Below are positions 35,124 through 43,156 of a stretch of DNA of 56,890 nucleotides, in pieces (positions within the stretch are counted from its first letter, which is position 1; the number at the start of each line of letters is the position of its first letter). The position numbers and the translations under genes were made by a program. A model generated the notes under the pieces. The model did not search any database. It was not told where the DNA came from and saw nothing but the letters and a program-made list of their open reading frames with translations. Source of the stretch: Candidatus Methanoxibalbensis ujae (GTDB taxonomy: Archaea > Halobacteriota > Syntropharchaeia > Alkanophagales > Methanospirareceae); NCBI GenBank assembly GCA_026134085.1, contig JAOQIN010000008.1:1-56890 (forward strand). The letters run 5' to 3'.

Positions 35124-35157
35124 GTGGACCACCTCCTCACCTCCTCATATAGCATCA

Positions 35158-36945
35158 TCAGAGGCATGCGAGTATTGCGGCGCACTTGTTCAAAGTCTCC
35201 ATGTATTCCCTCTCAGGAACTGAATCAGCGACGATGCCCGCGCCTGCCTGAACATACATTTTCCCACCCTCAAACACTGCAGTTCTTATTGTTATTGCGG
35301 TATCCGCTGCGCGGTTGAAGGAGAAATATCCAACACATCCCGCATATATTCCCCTTCTTGTAGGTTCAAGTTCCTCTATTATCTCCATAGCACGCACTTT
35401 CGGTGCCCCTGAGACTGTTCCTGCGGGGAAAGTTGCCTCTAAAGCATCAAATTCATCCGCATCATCCCTTAAAATTCCCTCAACATCTGATACAATATGC
35501 TGGACATGTGAGAATTTCTCCACATACATAAAACGAGGCACACGGACAGTGCCGAATTTTGATACCTTACCTATATCGTTCCTCGCAAGGTCAACGAGCA
35601 TAATATGTTCGGCACGCTCCTTTTCATCGTTTAGCATCTCAAGTTCAAGCATCCTGTCCTCATGTTCTGTGCTGCCACGCGGTCTTGTGCCTGCAATAGG
35701 GCAGCTCCTCACATTCCTGCCGCCGAGCGCAGGTCGAAACTGCCTGTGAGCTCCTGACAATGCGATATCATCAGCATCAATCGCATCCGCACCAATCTCG
35801 AGACGGAGATCACATCTGTCATCAGATAGTGATGAATATGACGATGAATATGATGAGGCTGATGAAGCAGATGAAGATGATGAAGCAGATGAAGCAGATG
35901 AAGCAGATGAAGATGATGAAATCCACTGAAAAGCCGCATCCACCTTCACAAGCATTTCAGGTGACGCACCGACGACCTTGCGCGTGCCGAAATCCAGGAA
36001 ATACATGTATGGTGATGGGTTAAGCTCGCTGAGACGCATGTAAAATTGTAGCTCATCACCTTTGAAATCCGTTTCTATGCGCTGTGAGAGCACAACTTGA
36101 AAGATGTCTCCTGCACGTATGTATTCTTTTGCCTTTTTCACAATTCGCTTGAACACTTCCTCGCTCATGTTAGCTGTGAAATCTATCCCTGCTTCCGCAC
36201 GCTTGATTTTTTTCTTTTTCTCCTCCCCAATTTCCTTCTCAATTTCCTTTATATCAAGGTCATTCAATGTCGTCATTGTCTCTGTAATTTCCGCATCTGC
36301 TTCGTATATTGCATCTCTGATCCCTGAAATATTGTCCATCGGTATGAATTTGTTTGAGAGGATGAATGTCTTTCGCTCTTTATGGTCAAAGAGGATGTTT
36401 TTCCTCGTGAGTATGAACGAGAAATCCGGATGCCCGAGATCATCAACAGTGCTATCATCAAGATCAACAAAATAGCGAACGAAGTCATATGCGATGTAAC
36501 CCACGAATCCACCGAGAAAAGGAATTTCGCTGCTGTCGCACGATGCAGATGTTGCAGCTGCAATGCCGCCCTGAGCGATGCTGCTGCATCTCGCGTTCAG
36601 CCGCTTCCTCACATATGAGGATGTGATGACGACCGCGTTCATCCTCTCCATAAACGATTTTATAACGCTGAGCGGTCTTTCTGGCTCAAAACATCGCTCA
36701 AACTCCGATTTCCGCAGTGCATCATCGTAAAATTTCATGTTCAGATGAGAGGATTTCACCGATATCACAACCGCAGGGTCAAATCCTATTATCGAAAAGC
36801 GGGCAACCCTCGGAATGCCCTCACGAGATTCCAGAAGATACGACGGCTCCGCACCCTCAAGCGCAGTGATCGCACGATACAACAGCACCGGCGAAAACTC
36901 CGACAGAGGCATCAGCTCTATGCTCTGCACCACGATCATCTTCAT
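35158..36945 (-). CDS. trpE: Anthranilate synthase component I with a low-complexity insertion
   Basis: The chorismate-using subunit. Recognisable parts are PSYLLESREG at the N-terminus (tryptophan-binding region), GDIFQVVLSQRIE, PYMYFLDFG, GASPEMLVKV, CPIAGTRPRG, DLARNDIGKVS, PAGTVSGAPKVRAMEII and GCVGYFSFN. Between LVKV and GRNVRSCPIAGTRPRG, where most TrpE proteins have about ten residues, lies a ~70-residue insertion, half of it Ser/Ala runs (from a 9-base GAAGCAGAT-type tandem at 35821-35927). The active-site segments on both sides are intact, so the enzyme is probably functional. GTG 36960 is possible, but ATG 36945 fits a TATA box (TATTTAT) about 28 bases upstream. Confidence 0.95.
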   Translation of the reverse strand: MKMIVVQSIELMPLSEFSPVLLYRAITALEGAEPSYLLESREGIPRVARFSIIGFDPAVVISVKSSHLNMKFYDDALRKSEFERCFEPERPLSVIKSFMERMNAVVITSSYVRKRLNARCSSIAQGGIAAATSASCDSSEIPFLGGFVGYIAYDFVRYFVDLDDSTVDDLGHPDFSFILTRKNILFDHKERKTFILSNKFIPMDNISGIRDAIYEADAEITETMTTLNDLDIKEIEKEIGEEKKKKIKRAEAGIDFTANMSEEVFKRIVKKAKEYIRAGDIFQVVLSQRIETDFKGDELQFYMRLSELNPSPYMYFLDFGTRKVVGASPEMLVKVDAAFQWISSSSSASSASSASSSSSASSASSYSSSYSSLSDDRCDLRLEIGADAIDADDIALSGAHRQFRPALGGRNVRSCPIAGTRPRGSTEHEDRMLELEMLNDEKERAEHIMLVDLARNDIGKVSKFGTVRVPRFMYVEKFSHVQHIVSDVEGILRDDADEFDALEATFPAGTVSGAPKVRAMEIIEELEPTRRGIYAGCVGYFSFNRAADTAITIRTAVFEGGKMYVQAGAGIVADSVPEREYMETLNKCAAILACL

Positions 36946-37116
36946 AAATAAACCATGCACTCATAAATACTTTAATGCATCATTTCGGTTATTGATGATC
37001 ATATATGTGCGTATAGCACTCTCACATCAGTGATGTCTGTCGCTCGGTGATGCTTCTCCTGAGGGGATATCGGATGACGCCTAATGGGTGCTTCCTATTT
37101 CATCATCACTATCAGA

Positions 37117-38268
37117 TCAGTGTGTGAGCTGAGCGCGCATCCTTCTGAGCGCGCATCTGCATAATTCATCCGCTGTTTCATGTCCCGCTAATGCAGCACA
37201 TCCTCCGCACACATATCTGTATATACATGCGGCGCATGCTGAGTGTCGCTGTGATCGTATGTGAGTGTGGATCCGTGTGTGAATCCTGAGGTTAAGTGCG
37301 TTTCCCATGCTGCTATCGGGAAGGAAGGGGCATCTCCAGATGTCTGCATCTGGCTTTATATACAGCATGCCACACTGTGCTGCGAGGCAGCCGCTTATGA
37401 AATTGCCGATGAATCTCAAAACAAAATCTCTCCTCACACCTTTCCGCATCAGAAGGAACGCAAAATATTCAGGTGCCGCAACCGGGATTATTATCCCCGA
37501 AGAATGACGCTGTTTATTCGCTAAAATTTGAAGAAGCCTGCAGAACTCATCGTGAGTGAGGACATTTTCAGCCATTTCTGCTCCTCTACCCAGCGGAACG
37601 AAGTTGTAAATAAAATATGAGAAGACGCCTATTTTGTTTCCAAAGTCAATAATACCCGGAACTTCCTCAAAATTCATCCTTGAAGCGACTATGTTGAAGT
37701 GCAGATATGTATCATAACGCAGACAGTTCTCAATGCCGCGCATCATTGCCTTCCACGCCCCGCGAGAACCTCTCAATTCGTCGTGAATCTCAGCACGGAG
37801 CGCATCAATACCTATGACAACACCGACATCATATTCATTCAACTTCCGGGCGACTTCAGTCGTGATGAGTGTGCCGTTTGTCGCAATGAATATGTTGAAG
37901 TCTTTTTCAGTTGCATCTGAGATGAGGGTGAAGATGTCTTTACGCAGTAAAGGCTCCCCTCCGCTGAAGACAAATGTTTTTATGCCAGTTTCCTTTAATT
38001 TTTGAATGAGTTCTCTCGCTTCCTCTGTTGAAAGTTCCTTTGAAGGCTCTCCACCGAAAGCGTGGCAGTGCCTGCAACGCAGATTACATCGCCTCGTGAC
38101 CTCCCAAACGATATGAGGGTTCACGCCGAAGCACGAAATCTTACGCAAGCCAGCGCCCGCCTTCAGCACTTTCCCCGGTTGCGAGAGCCATTTCAAGAGC
38201 GAGAGAGGGTTCCACTCAGTGAGCCATGCGAAGAGCGCGAGTGAAATCACCTGCTCAACTAATTTCAT
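37117..38268 (-). CDS. Radical SAM/SPASM domain protein
   Basis: 383 residues. After about 50 partly hydrophobic N-terminal residues comes the radical SAM motif CNLRCRHC (C61, C65, C68) with FSGGEPLLRKD. The C-terminal SPASM region has cysteines in SGCLAAQCGMLYIKPDADIWRC and CAACIYRYVCGGC for additional iron-sulfur clusters. Overall it resembles the NirJ/AhbC/AhbD and peptide-modifying group. Haem or cofactor biosynthesis is possible, but the substrate is not identifiable. A repeat-derived insertion (RIHTRIHTHIRSQRH) sits just before the last cysteines. Confidence 0.85.
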   Translation of the reverse strand: MKLVEQVISLALFAWLTEWNPLSLLKWLSQPGKVLKAGAGLRKISCFGVNPHIVWEVTRRCNLRCRHCHAFGGEPSKELSTEEARELIQKLKETGIKTFVFSGGEPLLRKDIFTLISDATEKDFNIFIATNGTLITTEVARKLNEYDVGVVIGIDALRAEIHDELRGSRGAWKAMMRGIENCLRYDTYLHFNIVASRMNFEEVPGIIDFGNKIGVFSYFIYNFVPLGRGAEMAENVLTHDEFCRLLQILANKQRHSSGIIIPVAAPEYFAFLLMRKGVRRDFVLRFIGNFISGCLAAQCGMLYIKPDADIWRCPFLPDSSMGNALNLRIHTRIHTHIRSQRHSACAACIYRYVCGGCAALAGHETADELCRCALRRMRAQLTH

Positions 38269-38397
38269 CTTCGATCATCCCCGCATCGTAATGCTAATCT
38301 TGAGCTCTTGCTCAACTCAAGTTTCCGTCCATCTTTCTGTTCCCGATGAGGATGAGCGTCCATCTTTTTTATTTGAATGTGAGAGAAAAAAGAGGGG

Positions 38398-39492
38398 ATG
38401 AATGTGAACGGAGGAGAAGAGGAGGAGATTGCGGAATATGCGGAGGAGAAATGGACGCCGAGAAAGATAGAAATGCTTTTTGATGCTGACATTCACGAAA
38501 TAGGAGAGATCGCAGACAAAATAAATCGTGGAGAAGGAAATATTGTGACATTTGTAGTGAACAAGCACATAAATTACACGAATGTATGCGTGGCGAAGTG
38601 TCCTCTCTGTGCTTTCTACCGAGATGCTGGAGACAGCGATGCATATTTAATGACAGTTGAGGAGGTTCTTGCGGAAGCGGAGGATGCAATAAGGCGAGGA
38701 GCAACAGAACTGCATGTTGTCGGCTCTCTCAACCCCGAGGTGAGTATTGAATATTTTGAGGAGATTTTCTCACGCATAAAAGAGCTCTCACGCATGAAAA
38801 AGCGTAATGTTGTTGTGAAGGCATTGACCGCAGTTGAGATAGATTTCATCGCAAATAAGGAGCGAATGAGCATAAAAGAGACGCTTTCAAGGCTGAAATC
38901 TGCAGGATTGGATGCGATGCCCGGCGGAGGTGCTGAAATTCTTGTTGATGAGATTCGCAAGATGATATGTCCGAATAAGGCAAATGCGGATAAATGGCTG
39001 AAAGTCATGGAAATCGCTCACAGAATAGGCATAAAAAGCAACGCAACGATGCTATTCGGGCATATTGAGCAGATCAGGCACAGGGCTTTGCATATATTCA
39101 AACTTTGGAATCTTCAGAATCGCACAAAAGGCTTCATATCCTTTATACCTCTCCCATTTCATCCTGAAAACACAAAAATTGCTGAGATGGGATTGAATAT
39201 GAGGACAAGTTCATACGACATACTGAAGACAATTGCTGTTTCAAGGATAGTTCTGAGCAATTTCAAGAGCATTTGTGCTTATTGGGTTGGATTGGGTGAG
39301 AAATTGACGCAAATTGCGCTGAATTATGGTGCCAATGATGTCAATGGCACTGTAATGGGCGAACAAATCACGCATTCGGCGGGCGCATCATCTCCAAATC
39401 AGCTATCTGTGAGCGATATGCAGAGAATAATACGAGGTGCTGGCAAGATTCCGGCTGAGAGGGACACATTCTGCAACATAATAAAGAGATGA
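38398..39492 (+). CDS. mqnE: Aminofutalosine synthase
   Basis: The radical SAM enzyme of the futalosine menaquinone pathway that joins SAM to 3-enolpyruvyl-benzoate. The cluster motif is CVAKCPLC (C64, C68, C71). Family-specific stretches are GATELHVVGSLNPEVSIEYF, LDAMPGGGAEIL and IKSNATMLFGHIE, which favour MqnE over MqnC. Length (364 aa) is typical. Its last four bases overlap the mqnA start, indicating an operon. MqnB, MqnC and MqnD are not in the window. The product pathway implies a membrane quinone in this archaeon. Confidence 0.88.
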   Translation: MNVNGGEEEEIAEYAEEKWTPRKIEMLFDADIHEIGEIADKINRGEGNIVTFVVNKHINYTNVCVAKCPLCAFYRDAGDSDAYLMTVEEVLAEAEDAIRRGATELHVVGSLNPEVSIEYFEEIFSRIKELSRMKKRNVVVKALTAVEIDFIANKERMSIKETLSRLKSAGLDAMPGGGAEILVDEIRKMICPNKANADKWLKVMEIAHRIGIKSNATMLFGHIEQIRHRALHIFKLWNLQNRTKGFISFIPLPFHPENTKIAEMGLNMRTSSYDILKTIAVSRIVLSNFKSICAYWVGLGEKLTQIALNYGANDVNGTVMGEQITHSAGASSPNQLSVSDMQRIIRGAGKIPAERDTFCNIIKR

Positions 39493-40259
39493 GGATAGGA
39501 AAGTTTGGATTTCTGAACAATTTCCTTCCTTATTTCTATCTGGAGCACTGCGTGCACATCGGAGAATCAAATGTGCGTCTGGTGGAGGCTTCGCCCAGGC
39601 GAATGGTTGAGATGCTTGAAAGAGGCGAGGTCGATTTTGCGCCCGCCCCATCATTTTACTACATATCAAGAAAGGAGCATCTGCGCTCATACGATTTCTG
39701 CATATCATCTCGTGCCGACAATCGTGGCAGAATATTCAGTGTGATAATAGTATCAAAAAAGATGAAGGTGGATGACGGAGATATCGCAGTTTCATCGCAG
39801 TCAATTACCTCCGTAAATCTTCTCCGCATAATACTGCGTGAGCGTGATATGAAAAATAAAATCATACATGTGGACGGCATATCCGCTCATGACCTGTTGA
39901 AGAAATGCCCTTATGCACTCATCATAGGCGATGAAGCACTTAAAGCACGCAGAAAATTCAATGTTGTTATGGATCTTGGAGAGGAATGGTATGAGCTGAC
40001 AGGATATCCGATGGTATTCGGAATTTCTTTATCATTATCTCATAAAAATATGGAAGAAGCAAACAGAAAAATAATGGAATCCCTCTCATTTGGTATGCAA
40101 AATATAGATAATGTTGTTGAAGAAGCAGCGAGAATATCGGGACTGCCCGGAGAATTCCTCAAAACATACTTCCTCGCAATCTCCTACAAAATGGGCACTG
40201 AGGAGAGGAAGGGTCTTGAGGTGTTTGAGGAAAAATGCATGGAACATCGGTTGGTGTGA
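39489..40259 (+). CDS. mqnA: Chorismate dehydratase
   Basis: A 256-residue periplasmic-binding-like fold enzyme of the futalosine pathway. It opens IGKFGFLNNFLPYFYLE, then VDFAPAPSFYYI, SITSVNLLRIIL and the family motif LIIGDEAL. It dehydrates chorismate to 3-(1-carboxyvinyloxy)benzoate, the substrate of the MqnE encoded directly upstream. MqnD has the same fold, but the IGDEAL motif and pairing with mqnE support MqnA. Confidence 0.87.
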   Translation: MRIGKFGFLNNFLPYFYLEHCVHIGESNVRLVEASPRRMVEMLERGEVDFAPAPSFYYISRKEHLRSYDFCISSRADNRGRIFSVIIVSKKMKVDDGDIAVSSQSITSVNLLRIILRERDMKNKIIHVDGISAHDLLKKCPYALIIGDEALKARRKFNVVMDLGEEWYELTGYPMVFGISLSLSHKNMEEANRKIMESLSFGMQNIDNVVEEAARISGLPGEFLKTYFLAISYKMGTEERKGLEVFEEKCMEHRLV

Positions 40260-40426
40260 GTGATGTGTGATCACTTCCTGAGGAAGGGGTTTTGAGGGAG
40301 CGCGGGGAGATCATGCTTTCAGCTTTCAGCTTTCAGCTTTCAGCTTGAAAAGCGTTGAACGCAATGTGGCTCTCATCTCAGAAGGACGAAGTTGAAAGGC
40401 TCACCGGATGGCATTTCATATGCGAT

Positions 40427-40978
40427 TCATGGCGACGGATGAAGAAATGAGATTATTGCATCACGCAAAGCAGATGCTACTTCAACCGATTTCCTCTCAA
40501 TCCTCCTCCTTATTTCAGCACGGAGATCCCCGCTCTCAGAATCAACATAACTTTCCAGTATCTCCGCCTCCTGAACACCATGATTTTTTATTATCACATC
40601 ACCATGCTCGTCTATCTGCAACTTCACCATTATTCTGTTCTGCAGGTCGGTATCAACTTCTCTCACAACAATCTCAATGAGCATGTCTGTGTTCTCACGC
40701 AGATCATCCATTTTCGCAGGTCTCACAAACTCCTTCGCGACGACAGACGACAGGAACACGCCGGCATCCACCCCCTCTATCTCCAGTTCCAACCGCTCTT
40801 CCGTCGCTGTGGCGGAAACTCTCCGCAGCAGATCATTTGCCAGATCTCTCAACATCTCACAGAAGTTCTCCTCTGACACATTTTCTTCGTTTTCTTCATC
40901 TCCGCCTTCCTTCGCACACATGACGCTTTCAACTGAAAACTGGAATATGATAATAGAATATCTGAATTTCTTGGGCAT
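40427..40978 (-). CDS. Hypothetical protein
   Basis: 183 residues from ATG 40978; a TATA-like CTTATAAAAAG about 30 bases upstream supports that start, though ATG 40921 is also possible. The protein is acidic, with helices (NFCEMLRDLANDLLRRVS), a beta segment DMLIEIVVREVDTDLQNRIMV, and a C-terminal helix RRRIERKSVEVASALRDAI. I do not recognise a family. It is monocistronic between mqnA (convergent) and an intergenic repeat region. Confidence 0.5.
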   Translation of the reverse strand: MPKKFRYSIIIFQFSVESVMCAKEGGDEENEENVSEENFCEMLRDLANDLLRRVSATATEERLELEIEGVDAGVFLSSVVAKEFVRPAKMDDLRENTDMLIEIVVREVDTDLQNRIMVKLQIDEHGDVIIKNHGVQEAEILESYVDSESGDLRAEIRRRIERKSVEVASALRDAIISFLHPSP

Positions 40979-41035
40979 AAGACAATAGATTTTCCAAAAT
41001 TTTTGCTTTTTATAAGTTTTATCGCAGAAAATCAC

Positions 41036-41458
41036 ATTTTTTGAAGATGAAAACCACTATTCTTCACTCATTTCAGATACTCGGCTGTTCCAACAGGATG
41101 CCACAAGTCGGCAGATATGCTGATTCCCCTTGGGATGTCTCGTGATGTTGATATTGGCATTCTACGGTGACATTCTACGGTGATTTGAGCAGTAGTTCCA
41201 GCAGTAGTTCCGAATCTGAGCTTCAGGCATTTGAGTTGAGATGATCATCTTCCCGCAGAGGTTTGAGTGTTTTGAGTGTTGATGTTGATGTTGATGTTGG
41301 TGTTGGTGTTGATGTTGATGTTGATGTTGGAAATTGTACATATCTGAATAATAAAATCGCAGTCACACATCGCATTGGTTTTTCCTCTCAAATGTCACCG
41401 CGCATGTTGAAGGGGAGCTGAAGATGACAGCGCTGATCTGTGTGCGTTGACATGATCT
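41036..41458. other. Intergenic stretch with tandem repeats, no gene seen
   Basis: No plausible gene. It includes a repeated GCAGTAGTTCC (about 41200-41220) and a run of GATGTT/GGTGTT hexamers at 41281-41330. Stop codons occur in all frames outside the repeat. Confidence 0.6.
41281..41330. repeat. Hexamer tandem repeat (GATGTT/GGTGTT)
   Basis: Eight consecutive six-base units, six GATGTT and two GGTGTT. Confidence 0.9.
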
Positions 41459-42319
41459 TTATTTTTGTTCATTAATATATCCACCAGCCTCCTTTTCAGC
41501 AGCGACAGCAGTGACAGCAGCGATTTCACGCGATCTTTTTGCTGCTGCGATAACAGCGTTCATCACAGCTGCTCTCACGCCTTTTTCCATTTGAAGGATG
41601 CCTCTTATCGTGGTTCCACCTGGCGAAGCGGTGAGTTCGCGAATTTTCTCAGGAGAGAATCCCGCTGAAATCATTTTAGCAGCGCCTTCAGCCGTTTTTG
41701 CTGCGATTTTGAGTGCGAGATCTCTCTGAACTCCCTCATACACGCCGCCATCCGCGAGTGCATCTATGACTGTTGCCATGAATGCTATTCCACTGCCGCT
41801 CAATCCTGTGATCGCATCCATGTGCTTCTCATCAACAGAATAGACATCTCCTATGGCACTCAGAATCTCCTTTGCAACCGCTTCATCCTCATCGCTCGCG
41901 TGGCTTCCACGACATATAGCCGACACAGCAGCACCAACAACCGCGCCGATGTTCGGCATAACCCTTATCACACGCACCGCGGCACCTCCAGCACCACCCG
42001 CATCTCCGAGATACATCTCAAGCATTTTTGTTGATATTCCCGCCGCCACTGATATGAGAACTTTACCTCCGATCAGATGCTTTATCTCGGTCAACACATT
42101 TTTTACATCTGAAGGTTTAACTGCGATTATGACAACATCTGCATTTTCCGCTACATCTGCGTTGCTGTCACATATTTTCACACGATGTTCGCTCTCAAAT
42201 TTGCTCAGTCTCTCCTTTCTGACATCGCTTATGTAGATTTTATCCCATTTTTCAGCGGCCAGCAGACCTTGCAGTATCGCCGCTCCAATATTTCCGATGC
42301 CGACAATACCTATTCTCAT
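41459..42319 (-). CDS. proC: Pyrroline-5-carboxylate reductase
   Basis: The last step of proline synthesis. A Rossmann motif GIVGIGNIGAAIL opens the protein; then VVIIAVKPSDV, VRVMPNIGAVVG and the conserved C-terminal LTASPGGTTIRGI typical of ProC. Length is 286 aa. A small Gly/Ala loop (GDAGGAGGAAV) is locally expanded. It lies between unrelated genes; no proA/proB nearby. Confidence 0.95.
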   Translation of the reverse strand: MRIGIVGIGNIGAAILQGLLAAEKWDKIYISDVRKERLSKFESEHRVKICDSNADVAENADVVIIAVKPSDVKNVLTEIKHLIGGKVLISVAAGISTKMLEMYLGDAGGAGGAAVRVIRVMPNIGAVVGAAVSAICRGSHASDEDEAVAKEILSAIGDVYSVDEKHMDAITGLSGSGIAFMATVIDALADGGVYEGVQRDLALKIAAKTAEGAAKMISAGFSPEKIRELTASPGGTTIRGILQMEKGVRAAVMNAVIAAAKRSREIAAVTAVAAEKEAGGYINEQK

Positions 42320-42411
42320 TCCACCTCGCCCTCATCACCACACTCGCTGAGCTCATCACATCATGTTCTCATGATGTTTTACGCTCTCTGCGTTCGCCGT
42401 GCGTGTATTGC

Positions 42412-42636
42412 TCATTCGCCGATTGGATTTATAAGCACAACATTGTTCCCACGCAGTATAACAGCACCGAGAAGTCTTTTGGTCTCTCCATTTATGATCT
42501 CACGCGTGTTTGAAAGGTACAGGTTGAGATAGTCGTCAAAGCTTTCCAAAATGCCCTCAAGCACCTCATACTCCCCTTTCATCTCCACTTGTATCCGCTT
42601 GCCTATCAAACTCTGTATCCGCCTGCTCGGAAACAT
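42412..42636 (-). CDS. Archaeal Sm-like (Lsm) RNA-binding protein
   Basis: A 74-residue protein from ATG 42636. The Sm1 motif is visible as GILESFDDYLNLYLSN and the Sm2 motif as RLLGAVILRGNNVVLI. These form heptameric rings that bind U-rich RNA. The conserved N-terminal helix reads RRIQSLIGKRIQVEM. A GC-rich potential RNA element lies about 120 bases upstream. Confidence 0.93.
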   Translation of the reverse strand: MFPSRRIQSLIGKRIQVEMKGEYEVLEGILESFDDYLNLYLSNTREIINGETKRLLGAVILRGNNVVLINPIGE

Positions 42637-42709
42637 CCCCTCTCTCACCTACCTGCTCATTTTACTCTCAAGTCTGTATTATATCTGTGAAATACCCCTC
42701 GCGAGTATT

Positions 42710-42746
42710 TTCCTTATTTACACTATTTACACAATTTACACAATTT
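42710..42746. repeat. Short A/T tandem repeat
   Basis: Units of the form TTTACAC(A)AT repeated about four times upstream of the lsm gene and next to the GC-rich element. Confidence 0.7.
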
Positions 42747-42757
42747 CGCTGAGAAAA

Positions 42758-42890
42758 CCCCTGGGGGAGGCGGATGGTTTCGGGGGCTATGATAAGCCCA
42801 ATATGGAGAGGGGGCTTTCGTGACCCTGCCAGCGATGCACACCCTCCAACCTCCCGGTGGAAGCCCCTCGGGGGTCACAGCTCCATAGCG
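42758..42890. ncRNA. Candidate structured RNA element of unknown family
   Basis: A GC-rich island in an otherwise A/T-rich 500-base gap. Possible helices: hairpin GGGCT-ATGATA-AGCCC (42784-42799); TATGGAG (42802-42808) with CTCCATA (42881-42887); GTGACCC (42820-42826) with GGGTCAC (42872-42878) nested inside; and GGGGCTT (42811-42817) with AAGCCCC (42861-42867), which crosses the previous helix as a pseudoknot or an alternative fold. I could not match it to RNase P, SRP or known riboswitches. The strand is undetermined. Confidence 0.4.
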
Positions 42891-43144
42891 GAGATCGCAT
42901 CAATGTTCGCAAATGCCTTGCGTCTGCCTTCCCACATCTCATCAACTCTCACATCCTGTTGTTATTTTTCCTTTCAGTTTCCCTCAGGTTCTTGAGCATG
43001 GATATTTGTCTTTGCGTCACTCTCTTTGCATCCTTCTAATATTGTATGCCATTGAGTTGAAAGTGAATGGAGGATATCAGTCCTTATTCTCGGATTGAGA
43101 CTTCTGATATAGTTAAGCACAAGGAATAAGAGATATGAGTGTGA
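42891..43144. other. Gap with a possible short minus-strand peptide
   Basis: No clear gene. On the minus strand a 25-codon frame from GTG 42952 to TGA 42875 reads DEMWEGRRKAFANIDAISAM and looks coding, but it has no clear ribosome binding site and may be a remnant. Upstream plus-strand sequence probably holds the promoter of the PIN-ATPase gene. Confidence 0.3.
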
Positions 43145-43156
43145 ATGCGAGACAGG

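Noticed and set aside
36985..37110. Possible C/D box guide RNA (GTGATGT, TGATGC, CTGA words)
   Set aside because: Boxes are imperfect and the D' box is missing; such words are common by chance here.
42770..42830. Resemblance of the minus-strand GGGCTTATCATAGCCCCC to the RNase P RNA CR-V region
   Set aside because: No CR-I partner or P1 helix could be found at the expected distance, so RNase P RNA is not supported.
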